18,442 bases of DNA. Origin: Pectinatus sp. Lineage in GTDB: Bacteria; Bacillota; Negativicutes; Selenomonadales; Selenomonadaceae. The position numbers and the translations under genes are program-made. Location of the stretch: NCBI GenBank assembly GCA_020025075.1, contig JAHHSR010000028.1:1-18442 (forward strand). Direction: 5' to 3'. Shown here in pieces: positions 15,895-18,442 of the stretch. Every line of letters begins with the position of its first letter. Position 1 is the first letter of the stretch. The notes beneath the pieces were generated by a model. That model saw nothing but the letters and a program-made list of their open reading frames with translations, searched no databases and was not told the origin of the DNA.

Positions 15895-16038
15895 CTCATT
15901 GCTGCCATACGCCATAAATGGCGGTGCAGGATAGCAGCCGCTCACCTCTTTTTTTGATACCGAACGCGCCCCTGCCCTTTCTTGCGCCTTCGGCGCAGCG
16001 CCCAAGCATTCCCTTGCTTGCCCGAACACCTGTTTTTG
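15895..16038 (-). promoter_or_regulatory. Structured 5' leader of the HAD gene
   Basis: From the predicted transcription start near 16038 to the ATG, about 144 nt hold strong hairpins: CAAGCA/TGCTTG (16020-16003), TGCGCC/GGCGCA with a 3-nt loop (15997-15983) and, just before the ATG, CGCCAT/ATGGCG within an outer GCTGC/GCAGC pair. An SD-like GAGGTG lies upstream of that last hairpin but too far from any start. This could be a regulatory leader; I cannot match it to a known riboswitch. Confidence 0.35.
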
Positions 16039-16085
16039 CTATATAATATAGCTACTTGACATGTATTTGTCAAGCAGGCTATTTT
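16038..16085. promoter_or_regulatory. Overlapping divergent promoters sharing an inverted repeat
   Basis: Minus strand: TTGACA (16073-16068), 17-nt spacer, TATATT (16050-16045), driving the HAD gene. Plus strand: TTGACA (16056-16061), 18-nt spacer, TATTTT (16080-16085), driving the 49-residue gene. The two -35 boxes are the arms of CTTGACA-N6-TGTCAAG (16055-16074). A second palindrome, GCTATAT-A-ATATAGC (16038-16052), covers the minus -10. Polymerase could hardly occupy both promoters at once. Confidence 0.6.
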
Positions 16086-16093
16086 TATCATTC

Positions 16094-16111
16094 GCCGCCT
16101 GGGCGGCTTTT
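16094..16111 (+). terminator. Short GC hairpin with T run in the small-protein leader
   Basis: GCCGC/GCGGC with loop CTGG (16094-16107), followed by TTTT, sits in the plus-strand leader just before the SD. It resembles a short attenuator but may only be an mRNA 5' stabilising hairpin. Confidence 0.3.
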
Positions 16112-16126
16112 AAAGGAGAGACAGTT

Positions 16127-16276
16127 ATGCCGATGTTAGAACGCGATTACTTTAAAGAAATGAAAATCGATAAATATGCTGCCGCTTTTGCCAAAAAGAG
16201 CAATAAAAAAATCAGCTTTGAGATTTCCGATTTAGACAAAAAGAAAAAAGAAAAAGATGGAAATGAAAAAAAATAA
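16127..16276 (+). CDS. Small Lys-rich protein of unknown function, 49 residues
   Basis: I do not recognise this protein. It begins MPMLERDYFKEMKIDKYAAA and ends in a strongly basic tail (DKKKKEKDGNEKK). Of 49 residues, about 15 are Lys; there is no Cys, no membrane segment and no signal peptide. AAAGGAGAG ends 6 nt before the ATG at 16127, which strongly supports translation; an ATG two codons later is a less likely start. It has its own promoter (16056-16085) opposite the HAD gene. The basic, hydrophilic make-up could suit a nucleic-acid- or ribosome-associated protein, but this is only a guess. No gene follows on the plus strand. Confidence 0.6.
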   Translation: MPMLERDYFKEMKIDKYAAAFAKKSNKKISFEISDLDKKKKEKDGNEKK

Positions 16277-16386
16277 ACCTGGGTATGTAATCATACCATC
16301 ACCTACAAAGGCAGAAATTTCTTGATTGTGTGTATTGAAAGATTAAGTTATCCTTGCTTTATGCTGGTTTATGTAAATTCATCATA

Positions 16387-16425
16387 CAAGACTTCATCTC
16401 CTACTAAGCGGCAGATGAAATCTTG
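16387..16425. repeat. Imperfect inverted repeat in AT-rich intergenic region
   Basis: Arms of 13 nt (CAAGACTTCATCT at 16387-16399, AGATGAAATCTTG at 16413-16425) match with one mismatch around a 13-nt spacer. No T tract follows on either side, so it does not look like a typical terminator. The arms overlap the end of the putative pseudogene. A smaller hairpin, GGTATG/CATACC, lies at 16282-16297. Confidence 0.5.
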
Positions 16426-16749
16426 CTAATTAACTTAAATCTAGCTTTTTTCATAATCCTATAAATTGGGGAAACAATTATCATGGATAAGGCAATTATA
16501 ATTGGAAACACTGCCCTTTTAGTTAAAAAATGATTGCTTAATTTATCCTTATACCATGCATAAACTAAATAGTATTCTATGTGGAAAAAATTTTTGCGAA
16601 TCCATCGTGAATATATAATAAATACAGATTATATAAAAAAATAATTCCTTGGTTCCACGGAACTTATTTAATAGAATTTTTTTCCCAGTAAAATACCAAA
16701 TAACTGTTGGCCGAACATATATATAAAGTTTTAAAAATTTATTTGGCAT
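16404..16749 (-). pseudogene. Probable frameshifted gene remnant, AT-rich, unknown membrane-associated protein
   Basis: Two minus-strand frames join into one plausible 115-residue reading if one T is dropped from the homopolymer at 16585-16595 (five As and six Ts on the minus strand). The first half starts MPNKFLKLYIYVRPTVIWYF and reaches YIFTMDSQKFF; the second continues HIEYYLVYAWYKDKLSNHFL, has a hydrophobic helix around FPIIIALSMIIVSPIY and ends KISSAA at a stop (16406-16404). The composition of the joined product looks protein-like. No SD precedes the ATG, and the transporter terminator lies immediately upstream, so it is probably a dead, 5'-truncated fragment. I cannot name the family. 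The rest of 16277-16890 holds only the hairpins listed separately. Confidence 0.35.
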
Positions 16750-16750
16750 A

Positions 16751-16782
16751 AAATAGAGCGCAGCAATATCTGCGCTCTATTT
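16751..16782 (-). terminator. Strong terminator after the DASS transporter gene
   Basis: A perfect 13-bp stem (16751-16763 with 16770-16782, core AGAGCGCAG/CTGCGCTCT) with a 6-nt loop, followed on the minus strand by ATTTTATG. It lies about 107 nt downstream of the transporter stop. AT-rich flanks on both sides could let it act in both directions. Confidence 0.75.
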
Positions 16783-16889
16783 ATATTAATTCCCCCTTAG
16801 TTACACTAGGCGTTAAAAAAGCTTTAGCAGTTAGTCTTTATAGGCCGTCAGAGTCCCCCCGGCGTCCAAGGGATATTTATTTAACTTAT

Positions 16890-18362
16890 TTAAAAAATCC
16901 CTAACAATTTCCAGTACGTCAATGCAAAAATTAAAATAAGCACATAACCTATAACTGTCAAAGGCAAACCTACTTTTATACAATCTTTGGCTGTAAATGT
17001 GTCAGTAGCAAATGCCAAAATCCCTTGTGGAGAATTGACTGGCAAGATGAACCCAAAACATACTACAAATTGCAAAATCATAGTGATACCTACAATATTT
17101 ATTCCATCAATATGGAGTCCCTGCAAAACTGCTATCATAATTGGTATCATCGATGACGCTACTGCTGTTGCACTGGCAAACCCTATATGAATCACTATTA
17201 AAAACAATGCCAGTATAGCAAAAACCATAAAAAGTCCCATGCCTGAAAGACCAAAATCATGTGAGATAGTATTGGCTAAATATGAGGCCGCTCCTGTGGA
17301 CAACAATGCTGACCCCATGCTAATTCCTATTCCAAACAGTATTAACGTTCCCCATGAAATACGGCTTTGCGCCTCTTTCCATGTCATTATGCCAATCCCC
17401 GGGAAAAACATCAATGTCACTACAATTACAGTAGTTGTAGTGGTATTCAAAGGATGCAGTACCTTTTCAGTCATCCAAAATAAAAGCAAAACTATAGAAA
17501 TCGCCAGAAGCTTCTTTTCAGCCATTTTCATTGGACCTAATTCACTTATTGCTTTCTTTATCGCCATATCACCACCAGGTACCTCACGACTTTCAGGCGA
17601 TAATATTTTCAAGCACAAAAAATATAATATAATGGACATAATAACTGCGTAAGGAGCGGCTGCTATAAACCATTCTAACCAAGATATTGAAGCTCCTAAT
17701 TGCTTTTGAATAAAGCCTAAGGCAACCATATTTTGTGCTGCAGCTGTTTTTATCCCAATATTCCAGATACTTGCACTCTGAATAGTGGCTATCATCAGCA
17801 ATGCAGCAAAACGGCTTTGCCGTTTCATGCCGAAAGCCTCGATTATTCCCAAAATAATTGGTACTATACAGCCAACACGGGCAGTAGTGCTCGGAACAAA
17901 AAAGGCCAAAATGAAACCGACAAAAATCATTCCCGCTAATATACGATTTGCCCTTGCACCGACCTTACTTAAAATACACAAAGCAATTCGCTTATCTAGG
18001 CCTGTCTGCATCATTGCTGCTAAAAACAATGCCGCCCCAACCAAAATTGTACCATTACTGCTAAGGCCGCCAAAAGTATCCTTTACTGCAATAGAAAAAC
18101 CAAGAATATGGCTTGGACTATGCGGATTGGGAGAAAATCCTAAGCATATTAACATTAAAGATGCTATTATTGTCGCACTTACAGGGTAAGAAACAGCTTC
18201 AGTTATCCAGATAACTACCGCAAAAACTAAAATTCCTAGCATTCTATGTCCTGCAACGCTTAAATTATTTGGCGTAGGAAGAAAAAATATGACGACTAAC
18301 AAAACTGAAGCTATTACTAACCCATACTTATTCCAAAAATTTTTCTTTGCTTCAACACCCAT
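16890..18362 (-). CDS. DASS-family (SLC13/CitT-type) anion:sodium symporter or exchanger
   Basis: A 490-residue integral membrane protein with about 12 hydrophobic segments, matching the divalent-anion:Na+ symporter family that moves di- and tricarboxylates such as succinate, citrate or tartrate. Typical motifs are WITEAVSYPVSA near residue 52, FFVPSTTARVGCIVPII in the first half (the S-T-T at a substrate and Na+ site) and SATAVASSMIPI with LPVNSPQGI in the second. The motif form is closer to CitT/TtdT-type members than to human NaDC; the substrate is not decidable. Start ATG 18362-18360, preceded by GGGGTG. The gene is visibly richer in A/T-ending codons than the repair and division genes, and sits next to an IS200/IS605-like end, which suggests separate acquisition. 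A terminator follows at 16782-16751. Confidence 0.9.
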   Translation of the reverse strand: MGVEAKKNFWNKYGLVIASVLLVVIFFLPTPNNLSVAGHRMLGILVFAVVIWITEAVSYPVSATIIASLMLICLGFSPNPHSPSHILGFSIAVKDTFGGLSSNGTILVGAALFLAAMMQTGLDKRIALCILSKVGARANRILAGMIFVGFILAFFVPSTTARVGCIVPIILGIIEAFGMKRQSRFAALLMIATIQSASIWNIGIKTAAAQNMVALGFIQKQLGASISWLEWFIAAAPYAVIMSIILYFLCLKILSPESREVPGGDMAIKKAISELGPMKMAEKKLLAISIVLLLFWMTEKVLHPLNTTTTTVIVVTLMFFPGIGIMTWKEAQSRISWGTLILFGIGISMGSALLSTGAASYLANTISHDFGLSGMGLFMVFAILALFLIVIHIGFASATAVASSMIPIMIAVLQGLHIDGINIVGITMILQFVVCFGFILPVNSPQGILAFATDTFTAKDCIKVGLPLTVIGYVLILIFALTYWKLLGIF

Positions 18363-18387
18363 TTTATCACCCCATTAATTATTTTTA

Positions 18388-18442
18388 TTGAACCTCCCCC
18401 ACTTATAGAAGTAGGGGATTCTTGAGAAGTTTGATACACGAA
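18388..18442 (-). mobile_element. Putative right end of an IS200/IS605-type (TnpB) element, omega-RNA 3' end
   Basis: On the minus strand, AAGAATCCCC, a stem ACTT/AAGT flanked by CCCC/GGGG (18417-18396, one C/A mismatch, loop of four), then GGAGGTTCAA. This matches the pattern I know for the right ends of many Firmicutes TnpB (OrfB) elements, where the hairpin and GGTTCAA end the omega-RNA scaffold and the flanking DNA serves as guide. The tnpB body would lie right of the window. The assignment is by pattern memory only. Confidence 0.5.

Noticed and set aside
15895..16029. N-terminal extension of the HAD protein to a 316-residue product
   Set aside because: The extra 45 residues are Pro/Ala/Arg-rich and unlike the family, no SD stands before the upstream start, and the DNA there forms strong hairpins behind a near-consensus promoter.
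1..18442. CRISPR array, tRNA or rRNA genes
   Set aside because: No regularly spaced repeats and no tRNA or rRNA signature were found on either strand.

Overview
The window reads as a chromosomal segment of a low-to-mid GC Firmicute. The gene order ftsE-ftsX-envC-like-ctpA followed by uvrB-uvrA, the methionine gamma-lyase and the SEC-C-tagged methionine aminopeptidase would suit an anaerobic Negativicutes-type bacterium. That lineage call is inference; there is no rRNA or other strict marker here. Most genes have clear Shine-Dalgarno (SD) sequences.

Layout. Positions 1-3575 (minus strand) form a DNA-repair operon, uvrC - PHP-domain phosphoesterase - nfo. The nfo gene (endonuclease IV) stops matching its family exactly after codon 179, the active-site Asp. 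It is followed on the minus strand by the catalytic core of a group I self-splicing intron (335 down to the window edge). The rest of the intron and exon 2 lie outside the window. Positions 3739-8519 (plus strand) carry map, ftsE, ftsX, an EnvC-like M23 peptidase and a CtpA-type protease, a cell-division and wall-remodelling cluster that ends in a strong terminator. Positions 8557-13676 hold a promoter, an unusual structured leader, uvrB and uvrA. The leader ends in a terminator-like hairpin whose U tract touches the uvrB start codon, and uvrB has no SD. All three Uvr proteins, an AP endonuclease and a PHP hydrolase are therefore encoded in one 18-kb window.

Positions 13823-15025 encode methionine gamma-lyase with the diagnostic Cys116. 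It converges on a HAD-family phosphatase (15079-15894, minus strand), and the two share a bidirectional terminator. The HAD gene has a roughly 144-nt structured leader. Its promoter overlaps an opposing promoter for a 49-residue Lys-rich protein, and both -35 boxes lie in one inverted repeat.

Positions 16277-18442 look like an accessory, AT-rich segment: a long imperfect inverted repeat, a probable frameshifted gene remnant, a strong terminator, a DASS-family anion transporter and, at the right edge, what looks like the right end (omega-RNA 3' end) of an IS200/IS605-type TnpB element abutting the transporter's ribosome-binding site.

The most notable items are the group I intron inside the conserved D-T-C-H zinc-binding motif of nfo and the uvrB leader RNA.
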